DNA from: Lachnoclostridium sp. UBA1308
GTDB lineage: Bacteria > Bacillota > Clostridia > Lachnospirales > Lachnospiraceae
Reading direction: 5' to 3'
Assembly: GCA_002307215.1 (NCBI GenBank)
Contig: DBTU01000041.1
Span: 1-64,000 of the forward strand
DNA: 64,000 nucleotides
Within the stretch, counting starts at the first letter, position 1. Each line of letters begins with the position of its first letter. The notes beneath the pieces are model-generated. The model was not told the origin of the DNA. It made no database searches and saw only the letters and a list, made by a program, of their open reading frames with translations. A program made the translations under genes and the position numbers. Positions 26,406 to 35,677 of the stretch are shown here, piece after piece.

Positions 26406-26828
26406 ATGCTAGAGAAAGAATTCGAGAAACTTTATGTTAAATTTCGTAACAACTACTGCAAGAGCCTTTTTTCTAATGTGAACGAGGAAAATGACGGATT
26501 AACTCCGACAGAATCCTATTGTGTGGAAGCAATATATTTATTAAATAGGCCGACGGTACATCAGTTTGCGAATTATGTTCATATATCACAACCAAATGCA
26601 ACCTATAGGATTAGTAATCTGATTAATAAAGGCTATATTAGAAAGGTACTGTCCACAGAGGATAGGAGAGAATATTTTCTGGAGGTAACAGATAAATTCT
26701 CTGAAAAATATGGAATTAATGATAACTATAATTCTAATTTTATCAAAGAAATATATGATATTTTTAATCAGGATGAAATTGATCAGATGGAACAGATGAT
26801 GAAAAAAATAAACGATACCATTAATTAA
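26406..26828 (+). CDS. MarR-family transcriptional regulator
   Basis: 140 residues, the family's length. The winged helix is visible: LTPTESYCVEAIYLL, VHQFANYVHISQPNATYRISNLINKGYI as helix-turn-helix, and the wing STEDRREYFLEVTDK. Terminal helices serve dimerisation. AGGAG precedes ATG. It is monocistronic, closed by a strong terminator. The neighbouring promoter at 27001-27077 has palindromes that could be its operators, though autoregulated MarR sites usually lie before their own gene. Confidence 0.82.
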   Translation: MLEKEFEKLYVKFRNNYCKSLFSNVNEENDGLTPTESYCVEAIYLLNRPTVHQFANYVHISQPNATYRISNLINKGYIRKVLSTEDRREYFLEVTDKFSEKYGINDNYNSNFIKEIYDIFNQDEIDQMEQMMKKINDTIN

Positions 26829-26857
26829 GAAGTGTGTTAATTTTGATTAAGTATGGG

Positions 26858-26909
26858 GACTATCTCATATCCAGAAAGCTAGGGCTTTCGGATATGAGAT
26901 AGTCTTTTT
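26858..26909 (+). terminator. Intrinsic terminator after marR
   Basis: GACTATCTCATATCC and GGATATGAGATAGTC form a perfect 15-bp stem, with a smaller AGAAAGC/GCTTTC pair inside, then five T. Confidence 0.95.
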
Positions 26910-27000
26910 ATGTAATGAGAAATGGCGTCCTATACGATGTTTTTATAGGTGTCAGCAGAATCGATACTCTGATTCTGGTATATAATGTTTGAGCTTCCAA

Positions 27001-27077
27001 GTATTACATATATGTAACACATATGTTACAGAAATGTTAAATAAAACGTTGACAATGTAACAAATACGTAATACAAT
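27001..27077 (+). promoter_or_regulatory. Promoter with TGTAACA palindromes before the peptidoglycan-binding protein
   Basis: TTGACA (27049-27054), 17 bases, TACAAT (27072-27077). Upstream lies TGTAACA-CATA-TGTTACA (27013-27030), a perfect palindrome, overlapping TTACATATATGTAA (27004-27017), also perfect; further GTAAC-like half-sites reach into the -35/-10 spacer. The arrangement suggests a dimeric regulator with several sites. Confidence 0.7.
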
Positions 27078-27119
27078 ATTGCCATAACAGAAATGCAACT
27101 TAAGTTAGGAGACAGAAAA

Positions 27120-27956
27120 ATGAGAAATAAAATGATCCTACGTATTGTAACGCTATGTATGGCAGCAATAATAGCATCAACATCAGTACCGATGAATGCT
27201 TATGCAGCAACCTCACTTAAAGTCGGATCCAGGGGATCCGATGTAGTACAGGTGCAGTCAACCCTACAAAAATTGGGTTATTTTACATATCCCGTAGCGA
27301 CTGGGTATTATGGAAGTTACACAAAAGAAGCGGTTAAGAATTTTCAAAAAGATAACGGTATTACGGCGAATGGAACCATCGGAAAAACAACGATGCAGTT
27401 ATTATTACCTGATTTTACATCAACATCAGACGCAACCATTAGGTTGGCATCTGTAAAGGAGGCTCCATACCGCGGTGATTTGGACTGGTTTACCGAGGTC
27501 AGGGATATCTGGAAGAGGGGAATGGATGCAGTGGTTACGGATGTGGATACCGGAAAATCGTTTCAGGTTACAAGAACCTATGGAACGAACCATGCTGATG
27601 TAGAAACACTTACCAAGGAAGACACCGAAACTATGAAAGAGATCTGGGGTGGCTATAGTTGGGAGCGGAGAGCGGTAGTTGTAGAGGTTGCAGGGTATAC
27701 CTTAGCAGGATCCATGACAGCCATGCCTCATGCCGGTCTGGAAAATAAACCGGAAGGCAACTGGGTATATGGGCGTAGTGCAGGCTTTGGCTTTGGATAT
27801 AATTATGATGCCATAAAGGATAACGGTATCAGCGGACATATGGATATCCATTTTAAGAACAGTAAAACGCATGGCACAGGAGTGGTACAGAAGGTTCATC
27901 AGGATATGGTGAAAAAGGCTGCAGAATATATAGCAAGATTGAATATACAGACATAA
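27120..27956 (+). CDS. Secreted peptidoglycan-binding protein
   Basis: About 278 residues with a Sec signal peptide (cut near NAYAATS). A PG_binding_1 domain follows (about 33-95: LKVGSRGSDVVQVQSTLQKLGYF, AVKNFQKDNGITANGTIGKTT). The C-terminal domain (about 110-275) contains VTRTYGTNHADVETL, GSMTAMPHAGL and SGHMDIHFKNSKTHGTG; this His-rich region recurs in clostridial cell-wall proteins and might be enzymatic, but I cannot name its reaction. ATG 27120 has TTAGGAGA before it. Monocistronic with a regulated promoter. Confidence 0.8.
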   Translation: MRNKMILRIVTLCMAAIIASTSVPMNAYAATSLKVGSRGSDVVQVQSTLQKLGYFTYPVATGYYGSYTKEAVKNFQKDNGITANGTIGKTTMQLLLPDFTSTSDATIRLASVKEAPYRGDLDWFTEVRDIWKRGMDAVVTDVDTGKSFQVTRTYGTNHADVETLTKEDTETMKEIWGGYSWERRAVVVEVAGYTLAGSMTAMPHAGLENKPEGNWVYGRSAGFGFGYNYDAIKDNGISGHMDIHFKNSKTHGTGVVQKVHQDMVKKAAEYIARLNIQT

Positions 27957-27982
27957 TATGTAAAACATGTTAAAAACTGATT

Positions 27983-28047
27983 CAAAAACAAGAGGCTTCG
28001 CATATTTCCCATAATGTACTGTTTGGGAGGTGCGTGAAGTCTCTTGT
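27983..28047 (-). terminator. Terminator between convergent genes
   Basis: ACAAGAGGCTTCGC pairs with GCGTGAAGTCTCTTGT over a long loop; the minus strand continues into five T, so it best serves the small gene at 28080, but it can act in both directions. Confidence 0.75.
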
Positions 28048-28079
28048 ATTATACAAGCTATATATGCAAAAGCCCAATA

Positions 28080-28379
28080 TTAAATGTCAAGAATACGATG
28101 AGGAAATAAGTGATCAAATTCCATCCGGTACAAAAAAGTAACATAAGGTGCCCCCAGCCGTGGTTTATAAACTTCAATGTCAGCGAAGTGGGAGGATATA
28201 AATGGGTTATCCTTAGGTATCGCTATACATAAGTAGCGGTACTTCATGCCTGTTTCCTCACGCTTTGCAATTGCTATCGGTTTATAATAATAAACATCCG
28301 GATGATTCATCAATGCATTAAATAATAATAAGGCTTCGTAATTAGTAAGATACGGTTCATACACCCAACGAAGCGGCAT
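28080..28379 (-). CDS. Small conserved-looking hypothetical protein
   Basis: About 99 residues, soluble, no signal peptide, rich in Tyr and Pro (MPLRWVYEPYLTNYEALLLF, YYYKPIAIAKREETG, HFADIEVYKPRLGAPYVTF). I do not recognise the family. ATG 28379 has GAGGTG at good distance and the codon composition is normal; the gene ends at its own terminator. It lies 29 bases downstream of the glycosyltransferase and could belong to that transcript. Confidence 0.55.
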   Translation of the reverse strand: MPLRWVYEPYLTNYEALLLFNALMNHPDVYYYKPIAIAKREETGMKYRYLCIAIPKDNPFISSHFADIEVYKPRLGAPYVTFLYRMEFDHLFPHRILDI

Positions 28380-28408
28380 GGTAAGCACCTCAAGATAGCG
28401 TTACTATA

Positions 28409-29608
28409 TCATATGCATATGTCAGGAATATTTTGCGGTGCAAAGCATTTAATTTCATGCACGGCTGCTTGGTAACCACCGGCACGGATGAAGCTTTCTC
28501 CAAGCTCCTGACTGTGAGACCGGTAATTATGATTTGATATGATAGTACTTGTGCTATCCCTTAATAAGGTGGGCGTGATTTCTTCCAGTCTAAGTTCCAG
28601 GCCGGCTCCAAGTTCAGACACTCGTTTTGCAACAGCAGGCTGATCGTTGGCAATCGGAATGACAATAACAGGAACCCCATAGTATAAGGCCTCACTGATA
28701 CTATTAAGACCCCCGTGACTGATGAATACATCGGTCTTTTTTAGGATCTCAAGCTGGGGAATATAATTTCTTACAATAAAATTATCCGGAACCGTTCCTA
28801 ATGAGCTTATATCTGTTTTATTCCCAACAGAGAGAATAACCTGATAATTGGTTTCCGAAAAGGCCTCAAAGCATTTCTGATAAAAAGCAGTTTGATGATT
28901 ATTTATTGTGCCAAGAGAAATGTAGATTAACTTCTGTTCGGAGGTATTATGGATGGGAAAATCGATGGTTTCCTTTCGGTCCGTGATTGAGGGACCGACA
29001 AACCGAAATCGCTCATCCAGAGAATCACTTTGCGGCTGAAACAGACGGGAGGTGTATACCAGTACCAAAGGTGCATCCAAAAAGAAGATATCAGAGATCT
29101 TTAAGTCATTGATACCCCACTCTTTTTCGGCTTTTTTCATTTCTTCATACAGATAGTCCAGTTGAGGATGAAAACCCGGCTCCAGCATACGGCCGGGGAG
29201 AGGCGGCTTCTCCATAACAAAGGAGGAGCAGGAAGCTATCGTGGGGAGCTTTAATTTATCTCCTAAAATATGGCCTCCGCCAAACATCACATCATGAATC
29301 ATATAATCAAATCTAATATCTACGGTTTTACTGACAACGATTGGAATGATGATTCTGTCGAAGGCCAGCATATATTCCATCATGGTGTAAAACGGGTGAG
29401 TGCCATGTGGGCGAAAGTTATGTATAAATTCATCAAATTTCTCACCATAATCAAGGAAAATAGCACCGGAGGCCTCCAACTTAGTACGGAATTCCCTTGT
29501 CGAGAAATAATACACTTCATCACCCTGTGTTACCAACTCCTTGACCACCGGAAGAGTAGGATTGACGTGACCGTGCAGATTACCATTTACAAATAAGATC
29601 TTGGACAT
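28409..29608 (-). CDS. Macrolide-type (MGT/YjiC-like) GT1 glycosyltransferase
   Basis: About 399 residues with the two Rossmann lobes of GT-B enzymes. The N-terminal acceptor lobe begins ILFVNGNLHGHVNPTLPVVKEL. The C-terminal donor lobe carries YISLGTINNHQ and the signature VFISHGGLNSISEALYYGVPVIVIPIANDQP, as in MGT-family enzymes that glucosylate macrolides, flavonoids or lipids with UDP-glucose. ATG 29608 comes directly after the padR stop, with GGAGG inside the end of padR, so the two are translationally coupled. A PadR repressor next to it suggests inducible detoxification of a small molecule (inference). Confidence 0.85.
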   Translation of the reverse strand: MSKILFVNGNLHGHVNPTLPVVKELVTQGDEVYYFSTREFRTKLEASGAIFLDYGEKFDEFIHNFRPHGTHPFYTMMEYMLAFDRIIIPIVVSKTVDIRFDYMIHDVMFGGGHILGDKLKLPTIASCSSFVMEKPPLPGRMLEPGFHPQLDYLYEEMKKAEKEWGINDLKISDIFFLDAPLVLVYTSRLFQPQSDSLDERFRFVGPSITDRKETIDFPIHNTSEQKLIYISLGTINNHQTAFYQKCFEAFSETNYQVILSVGNKTDISSLGTVPDNFIVRNYIPQLEILKKTDVFISHGGLNSISEALYYGVPVIVIPIANDQPAVAKRVSELGAGLELRLEEITPTLLRDSTSTIISNHNYRSHSQELGESFIRAGGYQAAVHEIKCFAPQNIPDICI

Positions 29609-29609
29609 T

Positions 29610-30188
29610 CTACAATATTCCTCCATTGTTTTGTATGGAGGAATTATCCTCCGTTAATAATGCTGTTGTCTCGTTACACCAAAGCAAAGTTGCCTCGGTA
29701 TTAATAATACCAAGACGAAGGGAAGCCAGCCAATAGGGAAAGGCAGGATCTTTTTTTGCTGCTTCATTCTTAAGATAAGAAGCCTCCATCCCTTTGTACA
29801 GCTCGAGACTGCCGCTGTTGCGCTCCTTGACTTTCGCGAGCATATCAAGTACATGCTCCTTTGGCATATAGTTACCAAAGGACAGCTTAAGCATTAACTC
29901 CGAACGGGGTGGTAGTAATTCCGGCGGTTGAATCAGCCATTCCTTAAATTCCTTAAGTCCCTTTTCGGTAATATGATAGATCTTACGCCGTTCCTCTTGA
30001 TCTTTATCCTCCATAGAAATCATTTGTTCCTCCTGAAGTTTCTTCAGAACAGGGTAGATGTGTCCAAAGTTTTCATTCCAAAAGTGCGAAATAGTCTTAT
30101 CGCAGAACTTCTTGATGTCATAGCCGGAGCAGGGTTTCATGCACAATACACCAAGTATGGCATAACGCGTCTTATTCTTAATTGCCAT
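29610..30188 (-). CDS. PadR-family regulator of the glycosyltransferase
   Basis: About 192 residues, the long PadR form: N-terminal winged helix (KTRYAILGVLCMKPCSGYDIKKF, GHIYPVLKKLQEE, RRKIYHITEKGLKEF) followed by a C-terminal helical Vir_act_alpha_C-type domain (about 90-180). ATG 30188 has TGGAGG upstream; the longer frame would run into the operator. The promoter is covered by a long palindrome, so autoregulation of the padR-glycosyltransferase pair is likely. A decayed copy of its 5' end and operator lies at 31478-31643. Confidence 0.88.
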   Translation of the reverse strand: MAIKNKTRYAILGVLCMKPCSGYDIKKFCDKTISHFWNENFGHIYPVLKKLQEEQMISMEDKDQEERRKIYHITEKGLKEFKEWLIQPPELLPPRSELMLKLSFGNYMPKEHVLDMLAKVKERNSGSLELYKGMEASYLKNEAAKKDPAFPYWLASLRLGIINTEATLLWCNETTALLTEDNSSIQNNGGIL

Positions 30189-30209
30189 AATACCTCCATT
30201 TGTAAAAAA

Positions 30210-30261
30210 AACTATATCAGTCTGATACAGCAATAATATATCAGACTGATATAGTTGTCAA
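30210..30261 (-). promoter_or_regulatory. PadR promoter with double operator
   Basis: On the minus strand TTGACA (30256-30261), 17 bases and TATTAT (30233-30238). The spacer itself is one operator half: 30239-30256 and 30210-30227 are perfect 18-bp inverted repeats, each with an internal palindrome of the form TATCAG-N-CTGATA, 11 bases apart. A bound repressor would cover -35, -10 and the start. Confidence 0.9.
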
Positions 30262-30311
30262 CCGGTAATTACAGATGCGAAATAATCCAAATAAATGTTT
30301 GTCTAGATGCT

Positions 30312-30357
30312 AATACAAAGAAAAGCGTACCTTTCAGCATAGAGCCAAAGGGTACGC
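30312..30357 (-). terminator. Terminator of the methyltransferase gene
   Basis: GCGTACCTTT (30325-30334) and AAAGGGTACGC (30347-30357) pair with one bulge; the minus strand then reads TTTTCTTT. Confidence 0.75.
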
Positions 30358-30437
30358 CTTTGTGTGGCATTATTCTTTCCTTTGTAGGTAATTGAAAATC
30401 CTGTAACTTGAGCGAATGCTTATATTATTCGAAGCTT

Positions 30438-31268
30438 CTACTTAGTAAAAACACCACAAATAGTTTCTCCGGTATCTGAAAATCCCTTCCCGGCAATATC
30501 GCCATAAAATTCAAATGAATTGAAACCTATGGGCGGAATTTCTGATATCAGTGTTTCCTTAGTAAAAAAATGGTCCCATATATTATAACAATTTACTGCA
30601 TCTTCGGTTATAACAATAGACTGCCTAAGTTCTGTATTATCTTCATCATCATATTGATAAACGGAATCTAGGCAAATATGTGGCTTTTCGCTAAAAAAAC
30701 CACCCTCTTCACAGTATAACCATGAACAACTTTCAGCTTTTCTCATAAGAGGTGTAAACACATCAAAAATAAATTTCCCGTTCGGTCTTAATGCTTGATG
30801 TACTTTTCTTAATAAAATAAGCCTATCTGTAATTGATAACGATGCATAATCACAATAAATCAATGTTATTACATCAAACTGTTCTACATAATCAATTGTC
30901 AAGTAGTTTTTGTAGTGGTACTCGATATTGCTTTTATTAAGTAAAGTTTGTTCTTTTGCATATTCAATTGAGCGTCTTGAAAAGTCAATACCTGTTACTG
31001 TATAACATTCATTACGAAAGCGTTCTGCATAAATTCCAGGTCCGCAACCTAAATCAAGTAATTGATGAAATTGTGTGGGTTGAGCTATGGAAGCAATCCA
31101 CTTTACTGATTTATTAACAAAATCGAGTTTACGGGTTGCTGCATGCCAATTAGGATTGAGATGTGCTTCAAGCATTCCTTTCGATATATGCTCATCATCC
31201 CAGAACTTACCTGTGCTTGGAGTATAGAGCTTTGGCTTTATTAAGTAATCGCTTAATTTGTTAAACAT
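30438..31268 (-). CDS. Class I SAM-dependent methyltransferase
   Basis: About 276 residues. SAM-binding motif I is LLDLGCGPGIYAERF (about residue 70), followed by the acidic ribose-binding segment VTGIDFSRRSIEYAKEQ and motif DVITLIYCDYASLS. A substrate-binding C-terminal part follows (FDVFTPL, CEEGGFFSEKPHICL). Substrate unknown. ATG 31268 has GGAGG before it; the frame to 31280 would start within this site. It is inserted between padR and a decayed padR copy, so the segment may have arrived by a duplication or insertion at this locus. Confidence 0.82.
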   Translation of the reverse strand: MFNKLSDYLIKPKLYTPSTGKFWDDEHISKGMLEAHLNPNWHAATRKLDFVNKSVKWIASIAQPTQFHQLLDLGCGPGIYAERFRNECYTVTGIDFSRRSIEYAKEQTLLNKSNIEYHYKNYLTIDYVEQFDVITLIYCDYASLSITDRLILLRKVHQALRPNGKFIFDVFTPLMRKAESCSWLYCEEGGFFSEKPHICLDSVYQYDDEDNTELRQSIVITEDAVNCYNIWDHFFTKETLISEIPPIGFNSFEFYGDIAGKGFSDTGETICGVFTK

Positions 31269-31477
31269 AATTTCCTCCATTTTTAAGAGGGCTAAATTAT
31301 TGTCACCCTCCTTTTATTGTTGTTACGAGTTATTATATTATTGATTATCATAACTATCATCTCCCTTCAAAATTATTACTTTAAATTATAGTTGTTAATA
31401 AGTGGTTGGTCAATATAAGAAACAATAATAGTGGGAAATTCTCCTTGAAACGTCGATTGTTCCTTAGACGGATAATC

Positions 31478-31552
31478 TTACCCAATAGCCGGAGCAGGTT
31501 TTCATACACAATACACCAAGCATGGCATAGCGCGTTTATCCTTAATTGCCAT
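31478..31552 (-). pseudogene. Decayed 5' end of a second padR gene
   Basis: From ATG 31552 (minus) the DNA matches the first 75 bases of the padR gene at 30188 (MAIK..., GVLCMKPCSGY), including the ribosome site and nearby spacing, but one base is lost near 31535 so that the frame runs into a stop. Nothing of the rest of the gene is found. Its operator copy lies upstream at 31603-31643. Confidence 0.8.
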
Positions 31553-31602
31553 AATACCTCCATTGTTCTGAGTCAGAGTTAATTGAATTCGTTAAAATAA
31601 AT

Positions 31603-31643
31603 TACATCAGTCTGATACTGTGATAATATATCAGACTGATGTA
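31603..31643. promoter_or_regulatory. Second copy of the PadR operator
   Basis: TACATCAGTCTGATA (31603-31617) and TATCAGACTGATGTA (31629-31643) are perfect 15-bp inverted repeats 11 bases apart, the same layout as at 30210-30256. The -10 (TATTAT) is kept, the -35 is degraded. It may still bind the intact PadR protein. Confidence 0.75.
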
Positions 31644-31703
31644 GTAGTAAGCGTTTATATATATTAAAAAGAATTGCAAAGTTTACAAATTGTATTTCTG
31701 TTT

Positions 31704-33755
31704 CTAAGATATCAGTTCGTTGACAGGTGCCATGCATTGATGATTTTCACATACATAATAAGTGGTTTTGTTATTAAGGATACGGTAGTCTTCTACATAA
31801 TCGGCAACCTCAAGCACCTTTTCGAAATTCTTCTCTGATTTTAAGAGCACCGTAGTGTTAGGCTCAAAATGCTCAGCTAAATAATCGGAAAGCTCCTTGT
31901 AATCTTCATTTTCACTAACCACACAGACAATTTCTTTGGAAGGATATAACGCCTGTAAAAATGCGACGAGTGCGAAACTGTGTCCGGCAGGGTAATCTTT
32001 TACCTGGCCGGCAAGAAACGTAAGCTGCTTGCCGGCATATTCCATATAATGAGAATTGGCGGTAAGGTTAGCAAGACGCTGAAATACATAGGCGGCGACA
32101 GAGTTGCCGGAGGGAATTGCACCATCATATACCTCCTTGGGTCGGTAGATCAACTTCTCGGCATCATTAGCATTTAGGAAAAAGCCGCCGTATTTTTTGT
32201 CCCAGAAAAGTTCTATCATACGGTCTGCCAGAGTGCAGGTCTGATGAATGTAATCAATGTCGAAGGTTACATCGTAAAGTGAAAGTAGAGCCATGCCATA
32301 GAAAGCATAGTCATCAATCAGTCCAAAGTGGGCGGGTGTACCGTCACGGTAACTAACATAAAGGAGTCCGTTCGGATCGGTCAATCTGGTATTGATAAAT
32401 TCCACGCCGCGCTTTGCCACATCGACATAATCTTCATTTTGAAAGATTCTGGCGGCAGTTGCATATGCATGAATCATCAAGGCATTCCAAGAAGTTAAGG
32501 CTTTGTCATCCTTATGAAGCCTAGCCCTGTCCAGTCGATAGGAGTACACTTTGTTGCAAGCACGCATAACCTTTTCGTTATCTGATTTTAACTCGTGGGA
32601 CTTTATGAGATTAGGGATGGAGCTACCTTCCTCAAAATTGCCCTCCTTAGTGATATCAAAATATTCACAGAAGAAGGAAGCATCATCTTTATCAAGTATA
32701 TTATCAATCTCTTCCGGGGTAAAGGTGTAATATTTGCCCTCCACGCCTTCGCTGTCAGCATCTTGTGCACAGTAGAAGCCGCCTTCGGGATCTGTCATCT
32801 CTCTTCTTATATATTCAAATATCTGCTCGGCAACCGTTCTATACAGAGGATCCTTGGTATATTGGTAGGTCTCTGCATAAGTGGCTGCAAGCAGTGCGTT
32901 ATCATAAAGCATTTTCTCAAAATGTGGTACCAGCCATTTGGCATCGGTGGAATATCTGGAAAATCCATACCCGACGTGATCGTAAATACCTCCGCGATAC
33001 ATATGTTTTAACGTATTTTCAACCATGAATAGGGATTTCTCATCTGCCTCAAGCTGGGCATGGCGCAACAAAAACATCAAATTATGGGGCGTGGGGAATT
33101 TCGGTTCATTACCAAAGCCGCCAAAATCATGATCAAAATTCTGATTCATCTGAGTGACTGCAAGATTGACCAGATCCTTCGTGACCTCCGCACTGTCTGA
33201 AGAAGCTTCAAATTCCCGCTTCAAGATATCTGCTAGCTTATCTCCGGTAGCAATCATACCATCAGGATTCTCAAGCCAGTCGGATTTGACCTGAACAAGT
33301 AAATCTATCAAGCCAAGTACTGCCGGACGGCTGTTCTTTGGAAGGTAGGTACCTGCAAAGAAGGGCTTCTGCTCCGGTGTCATTAGGATGGTCAGAGGCC
33401 AACCGCCCTGCCCGGTGGTTATCTGACAGATAGTCATATAAACGGTATCGATATCAGGGCGTTCCTCCTTATCAACCTTGATGCAGATAAAGGCGTCGTT
33501 CAAAAGCTCGGATATCTCTTGATCCTCAAAACATTCATGCGCCATGACGTGGCACCAATGACAGGTGGAATAGCCGATAGAGAGGAAGATGGGTTTGTTT
33601 TCTTTCTTGGCTTTCTCAAAGGCTTCATCACCCCAGGAATACCAGTTTACAGGATTATAAGCGTGTTGTAATAGGTAGGGGGATTTTTCTTCTGCTAATT
33701 TATTTGGAATACGGGTGGTTTGCGTTCCTTTATTTGTGACATGTTCTGTTTTCAT
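31704..33755 (-). CDS. YyaL/DUF255 thioredoxin-domain protein
   Basis: About 683 residues, normal for the YyaL (SSP411/spermatogenesis-associated 20-like) family. The N-terminal thioredoxin-like DUF255 domain (about 15-170) has [23 protein letters not shown] and the redox-type motif CHWCHVM, then [15 protein letters not shown]. An (alpha/alpha)6-barrel resembling N-acylglucosamine 2-epimerase follows (about 200-560). The biochemical role is not established. ATG 33755 has AAGGAG upstream. Transcribed alone, apparently. Confidence 0.9.
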   Translation of the reverse strand: MKTEHVTNKGTQTTRIPNKLAEEKSPYLLQHAYNPVNWYSWGDEAFEKAKKENKPIFLSIGYSTCHWCHVMAHECFEDQEISELLNDAFICIKVDKEERPDIDTVYMTICQITTGQGGWPLTILMTPEQKPFFAGTYLPKNSRPAVLGLIDLLVQVKSDWLENPDGMIATGDKLADILKREFEASSDSAEVTKDLVNLAVTQMNQNFDHDFGGFGNEPKFPTPHNLMFLLRHAQLEADEKSLFMVENTLKHMYRGGIYDHVGYGFSRYSTDAKWLVPHFEKMLYDNALLAATYAETYQYTKDPLYRTVAEQIFEYIRREMTDPEGGFYCAQDADSEGVEGKYYTFTPEEIDNILDKDDASFFCEYFDITKEGNFEEGSSIPNLIKSHELKSDNEKVMRACNKVYSYRLDRARLHKDDKALTSWNALMIHAYATAARIFQNEDYVDVAKRGVEFINTRLTDPNGLLYVSYRDGTPAHFGLIDDYAFYGMALLSLYDVTFDIDYIHQTCTLADRMIELFWDKKYGGFFLNANDAEKLIYRPKEVYDGAIPSGNSVAAYVFQRLANLTANSHYMEYAGKQLTFLAGQVKDYPAGHSFALVAFLQALYPSKEIVCVVSENEDYKELSDYLAEHFEPNTTVLLKSEKNFEKVLEVADYVEDYRILNNKTTYYVCENHQCMAPVNELIS

Positions 33756-33810
33756 AGATACACTCCTTGTTGGCAAATTTGTTTAAACGGGATAAACTTA
33801 TTTAGTTATT

Positions 33811-33966
33811 ATGCCAATAAGGAATGAATTTTATAAGATAGAAGATAGAGAACTTTTTATGGCTTATCGAAATCAACTCGCAATTGAGAAGGAAGCAAAA
33901 TTAGCTCAGATACCAAAACATATAGGACCTGATCATTCGGTTTGCGAAGCAAGGGGGAATTGGTAA
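33811..33966 (+). CDS. Possible 51-codon gene, unknown
   Basis: ATG 33811 to TAA at 33964-33966 encodes MPIRNEFYKIEDRELF and on to PDHSVCEARGNW. No ribosome site of note precedes it and I recognise no family. Its stop overlaps the ATG of a broken DUF4160 frame (TAATG), as in coupled small gene pairs, so it may be a fragment of the same decayed locus. Confidence 0.3.
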   Translation: MPIRNEFYKIEDRELFMAYRNQLAIEKEAKLAQIPKHIGPDHSVCEARGNW

Positions 33967-34080
33967 TGCCGTAAATATTTAAAATTGGCTCTTATGTCGT
34001 GTATTTCTGGTCAAATGAAGGAGAACCTCTTGGACCGATCCATGTACACATTGTCGAAGGGACTCCGTTCGGAAATATTT
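33966..34080 (+). pseudogene. DUF4160 remnant
   Basis: ATG 33966 is followed by TAA at the third codon, but the same frame then reads IFKIGSYVVYFWSNEGEP and PIHVHIVEG, the hallmark start of DUF4160 proteins (small, often paired with DUF2442). Beyond about 34060 the likeness is lost and the frame runs into the opposite gene. A truncated and stopped gene. Confidence 0.6.
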
Positions 34081-34130
34081 TCTCCGCCATTCGTCTTCTC
34101 CCTCAGCTTTGTAAAAATGGATTAAATGTA

Positions 34131-35450
34131 TTATTTGTTGTTACTCTTTATTATTTCATATAGTTTCTCGTCTGCCAAATCAGCGATTGTTAAGTAATCT
34201 GGGGTTTGGTAGGGCTCGTTTGTAAGGGCTTTCATAGGTCGATCAAAACAACAAATAGAACAGGAAAAATATAATTTTGAATTTGGCATATGAAAGTCTA
34301 TTACTTCACCATAGGAGGAGGGCTTATTTCCGCAAGGCTCGCCAATTACTTTGGCCAAACCATTATCCTGTAGTAATACGGAAAAATCCATGGCACTACT
34401 AAATGTTTCGGTTGAGGTTAGTACATACACATTGCCGGTAAAAATTAAATTTTTCTTCTTGTTTCCTTTAATATTATGAAATGGATATTTAAAATTAATT
34501 AGTTTTAAACGAAAAGATGAAGTAAAATCGTCTATTTTATTTACATTGAGATATTTAATAAATTCATTGGCAACGAATGAAGAGCCACCTCCGTTATTTC
34601 TTAAATCTATAGCAATATTGGAAATTGAATTTTCTTTCACTTCAGTAAATAAATCCTGAAGTACTTTTTTGTAATGTTTATTATCTTTACATTGCATCAA
34701 TGTTAATATTGCTAGATTATGATCGGTATCAATCTTATAAGAAACAAAATCTTTTGTGGAAGACTGGTTTACTTTAGATTGCTTCTTCTGAATTTCTAAT
34801 GTAGCGCTCGCAGCATTATTAACATAGGTAACTACATACTTTTCCGAATACTTACCGGTTAATAATGAAAGTCCTGAGGAAGTTTGTAGGTATGAGACGA
34901 CTAAATAGTCTCTATACAAGTCGTTTTCATAGGATAACAGGATGGATGCATTTTCTAGAATTGTATTTAGTGGAACTCCATTAATCGATGTTATTTTATG
35001 ATTTTGTCCATCTATATCAATATATAGTATATCATTTTCCATATGATAAGATACATCATAGGATGTATACTCTTTATTATAGCAATATACTTTATCGTGA
35101 CCTACACCGAGTGTATTTACTATTCTGGATGCTGACTGCCACAAATCTAATAAAGTTATAGTTTCCGGCAAATGATTAATTTCATAATTGTATTGTTTAT
35201 CAAAGTCAGTTGGCACGCCATCCATAAATGTATATTCGATAGCAGAATAATGATTATACAGATACTTTAAATCTGCCGCTGCTTTTTCTTTGGTAAATGA
35301 TTGATTGAGAGATACATTTTGTTTTTCCCAATTAAATACGTTTCCACGGTAAGGATTGATAAATATATGTATTAAAACAGCTGTTAATATCAAAATCAAT
35401 AATGCGATTAGTAACTTCATTAAGCGACGGGTTAGTCTCTTACTTTTCAT
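34131..35450 (-). CDS. S41-family peptidase-like membrane-anchored protein
   Basis: 439 residues. One N-terminal helix (LLIALLILILTAVLIHIFI) anchors it, with the rest outside. The C-terminal part is a tail-specific-protease (S41) domain: NIAIDLRNNGGGSSFVANEF (about 285), VYVLTSTETFSSAMDFSVLLQD with the likely nucleophile Ser, and VIGEPCGNKPSSYGE. There is no PDZ domain, only a short region with ITSINGVPL that recalls one. GAGGAG precedes ATG. Function in peptide or protein processing at the cell surface; partner unknown. Confidence 0.75.
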   Translation of the reverse strand: MKSKRLTRRLMKLLIALLILILTAVLIHIFINPYRGNVFNWEKQNVSLNQSFTKEKAAADLKYLYNHYSAIEYTFMDGVPTDFDKQYNYEINHLPETITLLDLWQSASRIVNTLGVGHDKVYCYNKEYTSYDVSYHMENDILYIDIDGQNHKITSINGVPLNTILENASILLSYENDLYRDYLVVSYLQTSSGLSLLTGKYSEKYVVTYVNNAASATLEIQKKQSKVNQSSTKDFVSYKIDTDHNLAILTLMQCKDNKHYKKVLQDLFTEVKENSISNIAIDLRNNGGGSSFVANEFIKYLNVNKIDDFTSSFRLKLINFKYPFHNIKGNKKKNLIFTGNVYVLTSTETFSSAMDFSVLLQDNGLAKVIGEPCGNKPSSYGEVIDFHMPNSKLYFSCSICCFDRPMKALTNEPYQTPDYLTIADLADEKLYEIIKSNNK

Positions 35451-35545
35451 GTTATACTCCTCAGCAAAGTTATTTTTATACTAAGATAATACAACAATTC
35501 CCATTTGATGTCCATCTTAAAACTGAAAATCAAACATGTGAATAA

Positions 35546-35638
35546 ACAAGTAAAGGAGTAGGTGCTACACCGTTTGTTATTGCCCATGCTTTAGACAGAA
35601 TTAAACTTGTGCAACAACTTGGATTAAAAGTATTGTAA
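35546..35638 (+). pseudogene. Possible C-terminal gene remnant
   Basis: After a stop at 35543-35545 a frame reads TSKGVGATPFVIAHALDRI and ends in LGLKVL before TAA. It has the look of a real protein C-terminus, but lacks a start and has no family I can name. Confidence 0.3.
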
Positions 35639-35677
35639 AATAAATACGGATAAGAATCTTGAAAGAGTGGTGCTTCT

